Assembly: GCF_937958535.1 (NCBI RefSeq)
Contig: NZ_CALGNQ010000098.1
Span: 1 to 8,697 of the forward strand
Direction: 5' to 3'
Source of the DNA: an uncultured Georgenia sp.
Lineage (GTDB): Bacteria; Actinomycetota; Actinomycetes; Actinomycetales; Actinomycetaceae
Length of the DNA stretch: 8,697 nt
The notes below the pieces were generated by a model. It was not told the DNA's origin and ran no database searches. It saw only the letters and a program-made list of their open reading frames with translations. The position numbers and the translations under genes are program-made. Numbering within the stretch: the stretch's first letter is position 1; every line of letters begins with the position of its first letter. Positions 1 to 6,694 of the stretch are shown here, one piece after another.

Positions 1-872
1 AGGCCCGCTTCGACGAGGAGGCCAACATCTCCTGGGCGCGCAAGCTCGAGGAGGCGGGCGTCCACGTCGTCTACGGCATCGTCGGGCTCAAGACCCACTG
101 CAAGCTCTCCCTCGTCGTCCGCAACGAGAAGGACGGGCTGCGCCGCTACTGCCACGTCGGCACCGGGAACTACCACCCCAAGACGGCGCGCGGCTACGAG
201 GACCTGGGCCTGATGACCTGCGACCCCGACGTCGGCCAGGACCTCACCCGGCTGTTCAACCAGCTCTCCGGGTACGCCCCGCGCTCCCGCTACCGCCGGC
301 TGCTCGTCGCCCCGCGCTCGATGCGCAGCGGGCTCATCGAGCGGATCGAGCGGGAGATCGCCGGGCACCGCGCCGGCCGCGAGGCGTGGATCAAGATCAA
401 GGTCAACGCCATCGTCGACGAGGCGGTCATCGACGCGCTCTACCGCGCCAGCCAGGCCGGGGTGCCGGTCGACGTCGTCGTCCGCGGGATCTGCGCACTG
501 CGCGCCGGGATCCCGGGCCTGAGCGAGAACATCCGGGTCCGCTCGATCCTCGGCCGCTTCCTCGAGCACTCGCGCATCTTCGCCTTCGCCGGCGACGACG
601 AGCTGCCCGAGGTGTGGATCGGCAGCGCCGACCTCATGCACCGCAACCTCGACCGCCGGGTCGAGGTGCTCGTCAAGCTCGTGCAGGCCGAGCACGTCGG
701 CTTCCTCGTCGACCTGCTCGACCGCGCCGTCGCCCCGACGACGTCGTCCTGGCACCTGCTGCCCGACGGCACCTGGCAGCGGCACCAGTTCGACGAGGAC
801 GGCCGGCCCCTGGACGACCTCCACGAGCTCCTCATCGCCCGGGCCCGACGACGCGTGGCAGCGAGCCGATGA
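1..872 (+). CDS. ppk: Polyphosphate kinase 1 (RNA degradosome-type PPK1), 3' part
   Basis: Ppk reversibly transfers the ATP gamma-phosphate to a growing polyphosphate chain through a phosphohistidine. The gene is cut by the left edge: the frame is open from base 3 and 289 C-terminal residues are visible, against roughly 700 for the family. Seen in the sequence: the ARFDEEANI segment, then KTHCK, whose His (codon 96-98) aligns with E. coli His435, then YCHVGTGNY (His codon 153-155), then TAR-Y-D. FLEHSRIF follows (His codon 567-569, the position of the second key histidine, His592 in E. coli), and SADLMHRNLDRRVEV sits near the end. All hallmark residues of the two C-terminal PLD-like domains are therefore present. 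The stop TGA overlaps the ATG of the next gene (ATGA), which suggests translational coupling to mutT1. The family call is certain; only the N-terminal half and the promoter are out of view. Confidence 0.97.
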   Translation, partial: ARFDEEANISWARKLEEAGVHVVYGIVGLKTHCKLSLVVRNEKDGLRRYCHVGTGNYHPKTARGYEDLGLMTCDPDVGQDLTRLFNQLSGYAPRSRYRRLLVAPRSMRSGLIERIEREIAGHRAGREAWIKIKVNAIVDEAVIDALYRASQAGVPVDVVVRGICALRAGIPGLSENIRVRSILGRFLEHSRIFAFAGDDELPEVWIGSADLMHRNLDRRVEVLVKLVQAEHVGFLVDLLDRAVAPTTSSWHLLPDGTWQRHQFDEDGRPLDDLHELLIARARRRVAASR

Positions 873-1876
873 GCGGCCGGCGCACCGTCCTGGCGGCCGG
901 GACCGTCGTCTGGCGGCTCGACGAGCGCAAGAAGCTCGAGGTGCTCCTGGTCCACCGGCCCCGCTACGACGACTGGTCGTGGCCCAAGGGCAAGCAGGAG
1001 AACGGCGAGACGCTCGCCGCCTGCGCGGTCCGGGAGACCGAGGAGGAGACCGGCGTGCCGGTCATCCTGGGACAGCCGCTGCCCAAGGTCCGGTACAAGC
1101 TCGACAGCGGCGCCCGCAAGGAGGTCCACTTCTGGGCCGCCCGGCCGGCCCCGCCCGGCGACCGGTCGCTGCGCGCCCGCACCCCGGTGGTCCCGGCGAG
1201 CAAGGACGAGATCGACGAGGTGCGCTGGGTCGGGGTCAAGGAGGCGGCCCGGCTCCTCACCCACGAGCGCGACCGGGTGCCGCTGGGCATGCTCGTCGAC
1301 CAGCGACGCGACGAGCGCCTCGACACCTACGCGGTGCTCGTCGTCCGGCACGCCCGCGCCCGCAAGCGCACCGCGTGGAAGGGCGGGGAGTCCACCCGGC
1401 CGCTCACCCCCGTGGGGCACGCCCAGGCCCGCGGCCTCATCCCCCTGCTCGCGGCCTACGGCGTGGACCGGGTGCTGTCCAGCCCGTGGCGCCGCTGCGT
1501 CGACACCGTCGCGCCCTACGCCGAGCGGATCGGCGTCGAGATCGAGATGCACCCCGAGATCACCGAGGACGCCCACCGGGCCAAGCCGAAGAAGGCCCGC
1601 GAGCTCATCCGGCAGGAGGCCAGGGTCCGGGCGCCGGGGGTGGCGATCTGCACCCACCGGCCGGTGCTGCCGACCATCATGGACGAGGTCGCGGTCAACA
1701 CCCCCTACCGCATCATGAAGCAGGTGCCCGAGTCCGACCCCTGGCTCAAGACCTCGGAGATGCTCGTCGTCCACATGGGGCGCCGGCCGGGGCGCGCCGC
1801 CGTCGTCGTGGCCCTGGAGAAGCACCGCGCACCGTCCCACACCGAGGCGCTCACCCCGGTGGCCGCCGCGACCTGA
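869..1876 (+). CDS. mutT1: MutT1-like Nudix hydrolase fused to a histidine phosphatase domain
   Basis: This is a 335-residue two-domain protein. The N-terminal Nudix domain (about 5-150) has a complete Nudix box at 41-63: G41, E47, R55-E56, E59-E60, G62. The C-terminal histidine phosphatase domain (about 153-325) has R160-H161-A162 in place of the usual RHG, then SSPWRRC (204-210) and the second catalytic-type histidine in CTHRP (His263). This architecture is that of mycobacterial MutT1, which converts 8-oxo-(d)GTP to the diphosphate form and also hydrolyses dinucleoside polyphosphates. In mycobacteria it is likewise beside ppk. The ATG at 869 was chosen because it overlaps the ppk stop as ATGA and gives an N-terminus that starts just before the first Nudix strand; the open frame upstream is an antisense-like shadow of ppk. 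The product is probably cytosolic. The exact substrate here is inferred, not shown. Confidence 0.93.
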   Translation: MSGRRTVLAAGTVVWRLDERKKLEVLLVHRPRYDDWSWPKGKQENGETLAACAVRETEEETGVPVILGQPLPKVRYKLDSGARKEVHFWAARPAPPGDRSLRARTPVVPASKDEIDEVRWVGVKEAARLLTHERDRVPLGMLVDQRRDERLDTYAVLVVRHARARKRTAWKGGESTRPLTPVGHAQARGLIPLLAAYGVDRVLSSPWRRCVDTVAPYAERIGVEIEMHPEITEDAHRAKPKKARELIRQEARVRAPGVAICTHRPVLPTIMDEVAVNTPYRIMKQVPESDPWLKTSEMLVVHMGRRPGRAAVVVALEKHRAPSHTEALTPVAAAT

Positions 1877-1890
1877 GGCGGGCTCAGGTC
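1870..1890. terminator. Two-way hairpin spanning both stop codons of convergent genes
   Basis: GACCTGAG (1870-1877) and CTCAGGTC (1883-1890) form a perfect 8-bp inverted repeat around a 5-base loop. The left arm contains the mutT1 stop (1874-1876) and the right arm contains the stop of the minus-strand gene (1884-1886). Only 7 bases separate the two genes, so this is the only candidate site for ending both transcripts. There is no T tract, so efficient intrinsic termination is uncertain. Confidence 0.55.
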
Positions 1891-2357
1891 TCCCCACCCG
1901 CCGCCCGCCGGGCGACGGCGAGGGCCTGGCGGCTGGAGGCGATGCGCGTCTCGTCCGCGCCCGCCTGCTCCCGCAGCTCCAGCGCCCGGGCGAACTGCTC
2001 CGCCGCGTCGGCGTACCGCCCGGCGCTGAACAGCGCCTTGCCGTAGTGCTGCCGGATGACGGCCTCCTGCGGCGTCCCGGTGGCCTCGTTGACGAGCCGG
2101 CCGTAGTCGGCGACGGCGAGCGCCACCCGCCCGGCGACGAGGTGGCAGTCGGCCTGCAGCGCCCGCACCCGCAGCGTGGGCCGCTGCGCCCGCAGCAGGG
2201 CGGCGGCGTCGTCCGGACGTCCGCTCCACAGCGACTCGAGCACGTCCCGCAGCGGGTCGGCGGCCATCCCGCGCCGGAACGCGGTGAGGTCGACGATCCG
2301 CGGCAGCAGCGTCTGGCCGTCGATGACCCAGCCGGGGCCGGCCGCGATGTCCCCCAT
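1884..2357 (-). CDS. Small TPR-like protein of unknown function
   Basis: This gene encodes 157 residues with no signal peptide or membrane segment, so it is probably cytosolic. The C-terminal half looks like tetratricopeptide helices. A weak repeat lies at about 62-92, and a clearer one at 97-130 has Y105-G106, A108, G113-Y115 and A118-A119 followed by F122-A125 at the usual TPR positions. TPR modules bind proteins, so a scaffolding role is possible, but no partner is visible. The N-terminal 60 residues (WVIDGQ, ADPLRDVLESLWSG) match nothing I can name. The start at 2357 was preferred over an in-frame ATG at 2390 because the homology-like region begins right after it and a TANNNT hexamer ends 6 bases upstream, the spacing of a leaderless actinobacterial mRNA. 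The gene converges on mutT1 and diverges from pstS. Confidence 0.8.
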   Translation of the reverse strand: MGDIAAGPGWVIDGQTLLPRIVDLTAFRRGMAADPLRDVLESLWSGRPDDAAALLRAQRPTLRVRALQADCHLVAGRVALAVADYGRLVNEATGTPQEAVIRQHYGKALFSAGRYADAAEQFARALELREQAGADETRIASSRQALAVARRAAGGET

Positions 2358-2369
2358 GGCCCGAGCATA
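2358..2369 (-). promoter_or_regulatory. Probable -10 element for a leaderless transcript of the TPR-like gene
   Basis: On the minus strand TATGCT (2369-2364) fits the actinobacterial -10 pattern TANNNT. Six bases later comes the ATG at 2357, so transcription could start on the A of the start codon. No Shine-Dalgarno sequence is visible in front of this ATG, in keeping with a leaderless message. No clear -35 is seen. Confidence 0.4.
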
Positions 2370-2395
2370 GGCCCGTGATCGAACCCACACCGGCT

Positions 2396-2417
2396 GTTCA
2401 CCACCCGTTCATCTGCC
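2396..2417 (+). promoter_or_regulatory. PHO box upstream of pstS (two 11-base direct repeats)
   Basis: Two adjacent 11-base units, GTTCACCACCC (2396-2406) and GTTCATCTGCC (2407-2417), share GTTCA at the start of each. Streptomyces PhoP boxes are built of 11-base direct repeats whose conserved part is GTTCACC, and mycobacterial RegX3 sites are related. The site would lie about 40 to 61 bases upstream of the start predicted from the -10 at 2445, a normal place for an activator. It supports phosphate-starvation induction of pstSCAB by a regulator encoded outside the window. Confidence 0.8.
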
Positions 2418-2444
2418 GCCCGCCGGGTGGAAACCTGCGGTTCC

Positions 2445-2450
2445 TAGCGT
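2445..2450 (+). promoter_or_regulatory. Candidate -10 element of the pst operon
   Basis: TAGCGT matches TANNNT and would start transcription near 2457, giving a leader of about 47 bases before the pstS GTG. There is no TTGACA-like -35 at 2422-2427, as expected for an activator-dependent promoter with the PHO box just upstream. Confidence 0.4.
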
Positions 2451-2503
2451 CGGAGACGGCCGCCGGGAGTCCCGGGCCCTCCACACGACAGGATGGATTG
2501 AAC

Positions 2504-3655
2504 GTGAAGCTTGCAGGTAGCCGCCGCCTGGCGGGGATCGCCGCGATGAGCGCCCTCGCGCTCACCCTCGCGGCCTGCGGGAACGGCGCCAACGCCGAGG
2601 ACGACGCCACCAACGGCTCGGACACCACCACGACCGACGCGGGCGACACCGGCTCGGTCGAGCTCTCCGGCGAGATCGCCGGCTCCGGTGCGAGCTCGCA
2701 GGAGGCCGCCGTCCAGGGCTGGATCGCCGGGTTCATGGACCAGCACCCCGACGTCACCGTCACCTACGACCCGACCGGCTCGGGCACCGGCCGGGAGCAG
2801 TTCCTCAACGGCACCACCCTCTTCGCGGGCACCGACTCCACGCTCGACGAGGAGGAGCTCGCCGCGGGTGTCGACCGCTGCTTCGGCGGTGAGGTCATCG
2901 AGCTGCCGCTGTACATCAGCCCGATCGCCGTCATCTACAACCTCCCGTCCGTGGACGCCGAGCACATCAACATGGACCCGGAGACCATCGCCGGGGTCTT
3001 CACCGGTGAGATCACCAGCTGGAACGACCCGGCGATCGCCGAGGCGAACCCGGATGTCGAGCTGCCCGACCTGCCGATCATCCCGGTCAACCGCTCCGAC
3101 GACTCCGGCACCACCGAGAACTTCACCGCCTACCTCGCCGAGGCCGCCGGTGACGTGTGGACCTACGGGGCGGTGGAGACCTGGCCGATCGAGGGCACCC
3201 AGTCCGGCGCCCAGACCTCCGGCATGATCGACGTCGTCTCCGGCGCCGAGGGCACCATCGGCTACGCCGACGCCTCCCGCGCCGGTGACCTGGGCACCAT
3301 CGCCGTCGGCGTGGGCGAGGAGTACGTGCCCTTCTCCCCGGAGGCCGCCGCGGCCGTCGTCGACGCCTCCCCGGCCGCCGAGGACGCCACCGACCTGCGC
3401 CTGACGGTCGACCTCGCGCGCGACACCACCGAGGCGGGCACCTACCCGATCGTCCTCATCTCCTACTCGGTCGCCTGCTCGACCTACGACAACGAGCAGG
3501 ACGCCGCGAACGTCAAGGCGTTCCTCGAGTACGTCGCGAGCCCGGAGGGCCAGGAGCGGGCCTCGCGCCCCGACGTCGCGGGCTCGGCCCCGATCTCCGA
3601 CGAGCTCCGTGAGAAGGTCCACGCCGCGCTCGACCGGATCACGGTCGCCGGCTGA
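2504..3655 (+). CDS. pstS: Phosphate ABC transporter substrate-binding lipoprotein PstS
   Basis: PstS captures inorganic phosphate outside the membrane and delivers it to the PstC-PstA channel. The product has 383 residues. A lipoprotein signal peptide (basic 3-8, hydrophobic 10-22) ends in the lipobox LAAC with Cys25, so the mature protein is membrane-anchored. An Asp/Thr/Gly-rich linker (about 26-57) precedes the binding domain. Phosphate-contact loops are seen at GSGASS (60-65), DPTGSGTG (89-96) and NRSDDSGTTENF (196-207). Two cysteines outside the lipobox (126 and 325) could form a disulfide. The GTG at 2504 was chosen because it begins a proper signal peptide and follows AGGA (2490-2493) by 10 bases; an in-frame ATG at 2375 would put a non-signal stretch in front and would span the PHO box. 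First gene of pstSCAB, probably induced by phosphate limitation. Confidence 0.96.
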   Translation: MKLAGSRRLAGIAAMSALALTLAACGNGANAEDDATNGSDTTTTDAGDTGSVELSGEIAGSGASSQEAAVQGWIAGFMDQHPDVTVTYDPTGSGTGREQFLNGTTLFAGTDSTLDEEELAAGVDRCFGGEVIELPLYISPIAVIYNLPSVDAEHINMDPETIAGVFTGEITSWNDPAIAEANPDVELPDLPIIPVNRSDDSGTTENFTAYLAEAAGDVWTYGAVETWPIEGTQSGAQTSGMIDVVSGAEGTIGYADASRAGDLGTIAVGVGEEYVPFSPEAAAAVVDASPAAEDATDLRLTVDLARDTTEAGTYPIVLISYSVACSTYDNEQDAANVKAFLEYVASPEGQERASRPDVAGSAPISDELREKVHAALDRITVAG

Positions 3656-3670
3656 GTCCGGCTAGCCTTG

Positions 3671-3707
3671 CGGGCGGGTCGGTGCTTCGCTGGCACCGAC
3701 CCGCCCG
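3671..3707 (+). terminator. Strong hairpin between pstS and pstC (attenuator or mRNA stabiliser)
   Basis: A perfect 15-bp stem is formed by 3671-3685 and 3693-3707 around the 7-base loop TTCGCTG. It begins 15 bases after the pstS stop and has no T tract. Intercistronic hairpins after genes for ABC binding proteins commonly lead to more binding protein than membrane subunits, either by partial termination or by blocking 3' decay. That role is inferred here from the position and stability. Confidence 0.75.
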
Positions 3708-3747
3708 ACGCACGTCCACCGCCCGCTCGACACACGCCGGAGGCCAC

Positions 3748-4731
3748 GTGGCAACCGCCGCACCGTCCCCCTCCACGCCCGACGCGTCACCGGTCGTCCG
3801 CCCCGGCCGCACCCCCGGCAGGGTGGGCAACCGGATCTTCTCCGGCATCTCCACCGGGGCCGGGGTCGTCATCCTCGTCGTGCTCGCCGCGGTCGCGCTC
3901 TTCCTCCTCTACCGCGCGTGGCCGGCACTCGTCGCCTCCCGTGAGGAGCTGGGCGAGGTCGGCTTCATGCAGGGACGCAGCCTGTGGGAGTACGTCGGCC
4001 CGCTGCTCTTCGGCACCGTGCTCTCCTCGGTCATCGCGCTCGTCGTCGCGGTCCCGCTGAGCATCGGCATCGCGCTGTTCATCTCGCACTACGCGCCCCG
4101 GCGCCTGGCGCAGGGGCTGGGCTACCTCGTCGACCTCCTCGCCGCCATCCCCTCGGTCATCTACGGCCTGTGGGGCATCCAGTGGCTGCAGCCGACGATC
4201 GACCCGCTGTTCCGCTGGCTGAGCGACACCCTGGGCTGGATCCCGCTGTTCGCCGACTACCAGGCACCCGCGCGGAACATCCTCACCGCCGGGCTCGTGC
4301 TGGCCATCATGATCCTGCCGATCATCACCGCCACCATCCGCGAGGTGTTCCTCCAGACGCCCCGGCTGCACGAGGAGGCCTCCCTCGCCCTCGGCGCCAC
4401 CCGGTGGGAGATGATCCGCCAGGCCGTGCTGCCCTTCGGGCGCTCCGGCATCATCTCCGCCTCGATGCTCGGGATGGGCCGCGCCCTGGGCGAGACGATG
4501 GCCGTGCTCATGGTGCTGTCGCCCGGCTTCCTCATCAACCTCTTCCTGCTCCAGCCGGGCCAGCACCAGTCGATCGCCGCGAACATCGCCGCCCAGCTGC
4601 CCGAGGCCAGCGGGACCGGGGTCGACGTGCTCATCGCCACCGGCCTCATCCTGTTCATCCTCACCTTCGGGGTGAACCTCTTCGCGCGGTGGATCATCGC
4701 GCGACGCGCCGAGTTCTCAGGAGCGAACTGA
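3748..4731 (+). CDS. pstC: Phosphate ABC transporter permease PstC
   Basis: One of the two membrane subunits forming the phosphate channel. The product has 327 residues. A Pro/Ser-rich cytoplasmic N-terminus (1-30) is followed by about six membrane segments (roughly 36-55, 84-112, 122-144, 178-199, 235-262, 293-316). The EAA coupling loop that docks on the ATPase is seen at 209-234: EEASLALGA, then LPFGRSGI. The conserved GRALGET follows at 244-250. The GTG at 3748 is preferred because GGAGG (3739-3743) lies 4 bases upstream; an in-frame ATG at 3682 lies inside the left arm of the intercistronic hairpin and would add a basic, non-conserved stretch. pstA begins 2 bases after the stop, so the two are probably translationally coupled. 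Confidence 0.95.
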   Translation: MATAAPSPSTPDASPVVRPGRTPGRVGNRIFSGISTGAGVVILVVLAAVALFLLYRAWPALVASREELGEVGFMQGRSLWEYVGPLLFGTVLSSVIALVVAVPLSIGIALFISHYAPRRLAQGLGYLVDLLAAIPSVIYGLWGIQWLQPTIDPLFRWLSDTLGWIPLFADYQAPARNILTAGLVLAIMILPIITATIREVFLQTPRLHEEASLALGATRWEMIRQAVLPFGRSGIISASMLGMGRALGETMAVLMVLSPGFLINLFLLQPGQHQSIAANIAAQLPEASGTGVDVLIATGLILFILTFGVNLFARWIIARRAEFSGAN

Positions 4732-4733
4732 CG

Positions 4734-5771
4734 ATGACCACCGCGGCTCTGCACCAGGTCCGCCGGCTGCCCTCGTGGGCGCCGTGGGCCGTCCTGGCCG
4801 GCTCCGTCGCCGTCGCCCTGGCGGTCCTCACGGTTGCCGCCGAGCCCACCGTGGCGGGCGTGGCGTTCCTCACCGTCATCATCTACGCCCCCGTCGTCAC
4901 CGCCATCTCCTGGCAGGTCGAGGGGGGCCGCTGGGCCAAGGACCGGCTCGCCACCACGCTCGTGACGACGGCGTTCGTCATCGCCATGGTGCCCCTCGTC
5001 ACCCTGGTGTGGACGGTCGTCGCGGGTGGGGTACGGGCGTTCAGCTGGGAGTTCCTCACCACCGACATGGTCGGGATCTTCGGGCAGATGACCGAGGGCG
5101 GTGCCTACCACGCCATCATCGGCACGGTCTACGTCACCGGCATCGCCTCGCTCATCGCCATCCCGCTGGGCATCTTCACCGCGATCTACCTCGTCGAGTA
5201 CGGCGGCGGACGGATCAAGCGGGCCATCACCCTGCTCGTCGACGTCATGACCGGCATCCCCTCGATCGTCGCCGGCCTGTTCGCCTTCACCCTCTTCCTC
5301 GTCGTCTTCGGCCCGGCGTACAAGTCCTCCCTCATCGGCGGTATCGCCCTCGCCGTCCTCATGACGCCCGTCGTCGTGCGGTCGGTGGAGGAGATGCTGC
5401 GCCTGGTGCCCAACGAGCTGCGCGAGGCCGCCTACGCGCTCGGCGTGCCGAAGTGGCTGACCATCGTCAAGGTCGTCCTGCGGACCGCGATCGCGGGTAT
5501 CACCACCGGCGTCATGATCGCCATCGCCCGCGTCATCGGCGAGACCGCGCCGCTGCTCATCACCGTGGGCATCACCAACGCGGTGAACTACGACGCCTTC
5601 GACGGCCGCATCGCCACCCTGCCGGTGTACGTCTACCGCCAGTACGCCCAGGGCGGGGCCAGCGAGTACCGTGCCTGGGCCGGAGCCCTCACCCTCATCA
5701 TCATCGTCATGCTGCTCAACCTCGTCGCCCGCCTGGTGAGCAGGTACTTCTCCCCCAAGGGGGGCCGCTGA
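4734..5771 (+). CDS. pstA: Phosphate ABC transporter permease PstA
   Basis: The second channel subunit of the phosphate importer, 345 residues. The typical PstA core of six segments begins near residue 74, and the EAA loop is at 230-256 (REAAYALGVPKW, then TAIAGI). IARVIGETAPLL (264-275) is the PstA-type continuation. The protein is longer than the roughly 280-300 residues of enteric PstA because two extra hydrophobic segments occupy about 16-36 and 40-60. I have seen this N-terminal extension in actinobacterial PstA, so it is probably real and not a start error. The ATG at 4734 follows CAGGAG (4718-4723) by 10 bases and lies 2 bases after the pstC stop. Membrane protein, partner of PstC and PstB. 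Confidence 0.95.
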   Translation: MTTAALHQVRRLPSWAPWAVLAGSVAVALAVLTVAAEPTVAGVAFLTVIIYAPVVTAISWQVEGGRWAKDRLATTLVTTAFVIAMVPLVTLVWTVVAGGVRAFSWEFLTTDMVGIFGQMTEGGAYHAIIGTVYVTGIASLIAIPLGIFTAIYLVEYGGGRIKRAITLLVDVMTGIPSIVAGLFAFTLFLVVFGPAYKSSLIGGIALAVLMTPVVVRSVEEMLRLVPNELREAAYALGVPKWLTIVKVVLRTAIAGITTGVMIAIARVIGETAPLLITVGITNAVNYDAFDGRIATLPVYVYRQYAQGGASEYRAWAGALTLIIIVMLLNLVARLVSRYFSPKGGR

Positions 5772-5827
5772 TGCCGCGCCCCACCCGTCCCACCGCACGA
5801 GACCCAAGGACCGCCGCACATGTCTAA
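5771..5827 (+). other. Possible 18-codon coupling ORF between pstA and pstB
   Basis: An ATG overlaps the pstA stop (TGATG), preceded by the purine run AAGGGGGG (5758-5765). The frame encodes 18 residues, MPRPTRPTARDPRTAAHV, and ends with TAA at 5825-5827, eight bases inside pstB. A ribosome leaving pstA could re-start here and stop at the pstB start. The composition is that of any high-GC spacer, and pstB has its own Shine-Dalgarno sequence, so this may be chance. Confidence 0.15.
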
Positions 5828-6599
5828 GCGCATCGACGTCAAGGACCTCAACGTCTACTACGGGGACTTCCTCGCCGTCGAAGGCGTCAACATGGTCATC
5901 GAGCCCCGTTCCGTCACCGCCCTCATCGGGCCTTCGGGCTGCGGCAAGTCGACCTTCCTGCGCACCCTCAACCGCATGCACGAGGTCATCCCCGGCGCCC
6001 GGGTGGAGGGACAGGCGCTCATCGACGGGCAGGACCTGTACGCCGACACCGTCGACCCGGTCGAGGTGCGCCGCCAAGTCGGCATGGTGTTCCAGCGCCC
6101 CAACCCCTTCCCGACGATGTCCATCCGCGACAACGTCCTGGCCGGGGTCAAGCTCAACAACCGCCGGATCTCCAAGTCGGACGCCGACGACCTCGTCGAG
6201 CGGGCGCTGCGCGGGGCCAACCTGTGGAACGAGGTCAAGGACCGCCTCGACCGGCCCGGCTCCTCGATCTCCGGCGGGCAGCAGCAGCGGCTGTGCATCG
6301 CCCGGGCGATCGCCGTCGAGCCGCAGGTGCTCCTCATGGACGAGCCGTGCTCGGCGCTGGACCCGATCTCCACGCTGGCCATCGAGGACCTCATCCACGA
6401 GCTCAAGCAGGACTACACCATCGTCATCGTCACCCACAACATGCAGCAGGCCGCGCGGGTGTCGGACACCACCGGCTTCTTCAACATCGCCGGCACCGGC
6501 AAGCCCGGCCGCCTCATCGAGATGGACTCCACCGAGAAGATGTTCTCCGCGCCGGCCAACAAGGCGACCGAGGACTACATCTCCGGACGCTTCGGCTGA
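5820..6599 (+). CDS. pstB: Phosphate ABC transporter ATP-binding protein PstB
   Basis: The ATPase that drives phosphate import through PstC-PstA, 259 residues, the usual size. All nucleotide-binding motifs are intact: Walker A GPSGCGKST (37-45), the Q loop at Gln92 (VFQRPNPFP, typical of PstB), the signature ISGGQ (150-154), Walker B LLMDEP with catalytic Glu175 (171-176), the D loop SALDP, and the H-loop His206 in VTHNMQQA. The PstB-specific LNRMHE (50-55) and dimer-contact regions are also present. The ATG at 5820 follows AAGGA (5806-5810) by 9 bases and lies 48 bases after pstA. It is the last gene of the operon; a strong hairpin follows and no phoU is found downstream. Cytoplasmic face of the membrane. 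Confidence 0.97.
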   Translation: MSKRIDVKDLNVYYGDFLAVEGVNMVIEPRSVTALIGPSGCGKSTFLRTLNRMHEVIPGARVEGQALIDGQDLYADTVDPVEVRRQVGMVFQRPNPFPTMSIRDNVLAGVKLNNRRISKSDADDLVERALRGANLWNEVKDRLDRPGSSISGGQQQRLCIARAIAVEPQVLLMDEPCSALDPISTLAIEDLIHELKQDYTIVIVTHNMQQAARVSDTTGFFNIAGTGKPGRLIEMDSTEKMFSAPANKATEDYISGRFG

Positions 6600-6640
6600 G
6601 CGGCGCCGGACGGACGACGGGTCGCCATGCGGCACAGACG

Positions 6641-6678
6641 ACTCAGGGCCCCGGAGCGCTGCTCCCGGGGCCCTGAGT
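6641..6678. terminator. Bidirectional terminator after pstB
   Basis: Arms 6641-6656 and 6662-6678 pair over 16 bp with a single bulged G, around the loop CGCTG. The hairpin lies between the pstB stop (6599) and the stop of the convergent lipoprotein gene (6695), so it can end both transcripts. There is no T tract on either side, as is common for actinobacterial terminators. Confidence 0.85.
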
Positions 6679-6694
6679 CCTCAGTGCGCCCAGG

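Noticed and set aside
440..2404. 654-codon minus-strand frame across ppk, mutT1 and the TPR-like gene
   Set aside because: It covers confirmed genes on the other strand and has low-complexity Arg/Pro/Ser/Gly composition without recognisable motifs.
2375..2503. Longer pstS starting at the ATG at 2375
   Set aside because: It would place the PHO box and promoter within the gene and put a non-signal sequence before the lipoprotein signal peptide.
2444..3622. 392-codon minus-strand frame opposite pstS
   Set aside because: An antisense shadow of pstS made of Gly, Val, Asp and Arg repeats; no start signal or domain.
4257..6635. 792-codon open frame on the minus strand across pstC, pstA and pstB
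   Set aside because: It is antisense to three unmistakable pst genes. Its product is rich in Asp, Gly, Arg, His and Val with no domain, as expected for the mirror of GC-rich codons.
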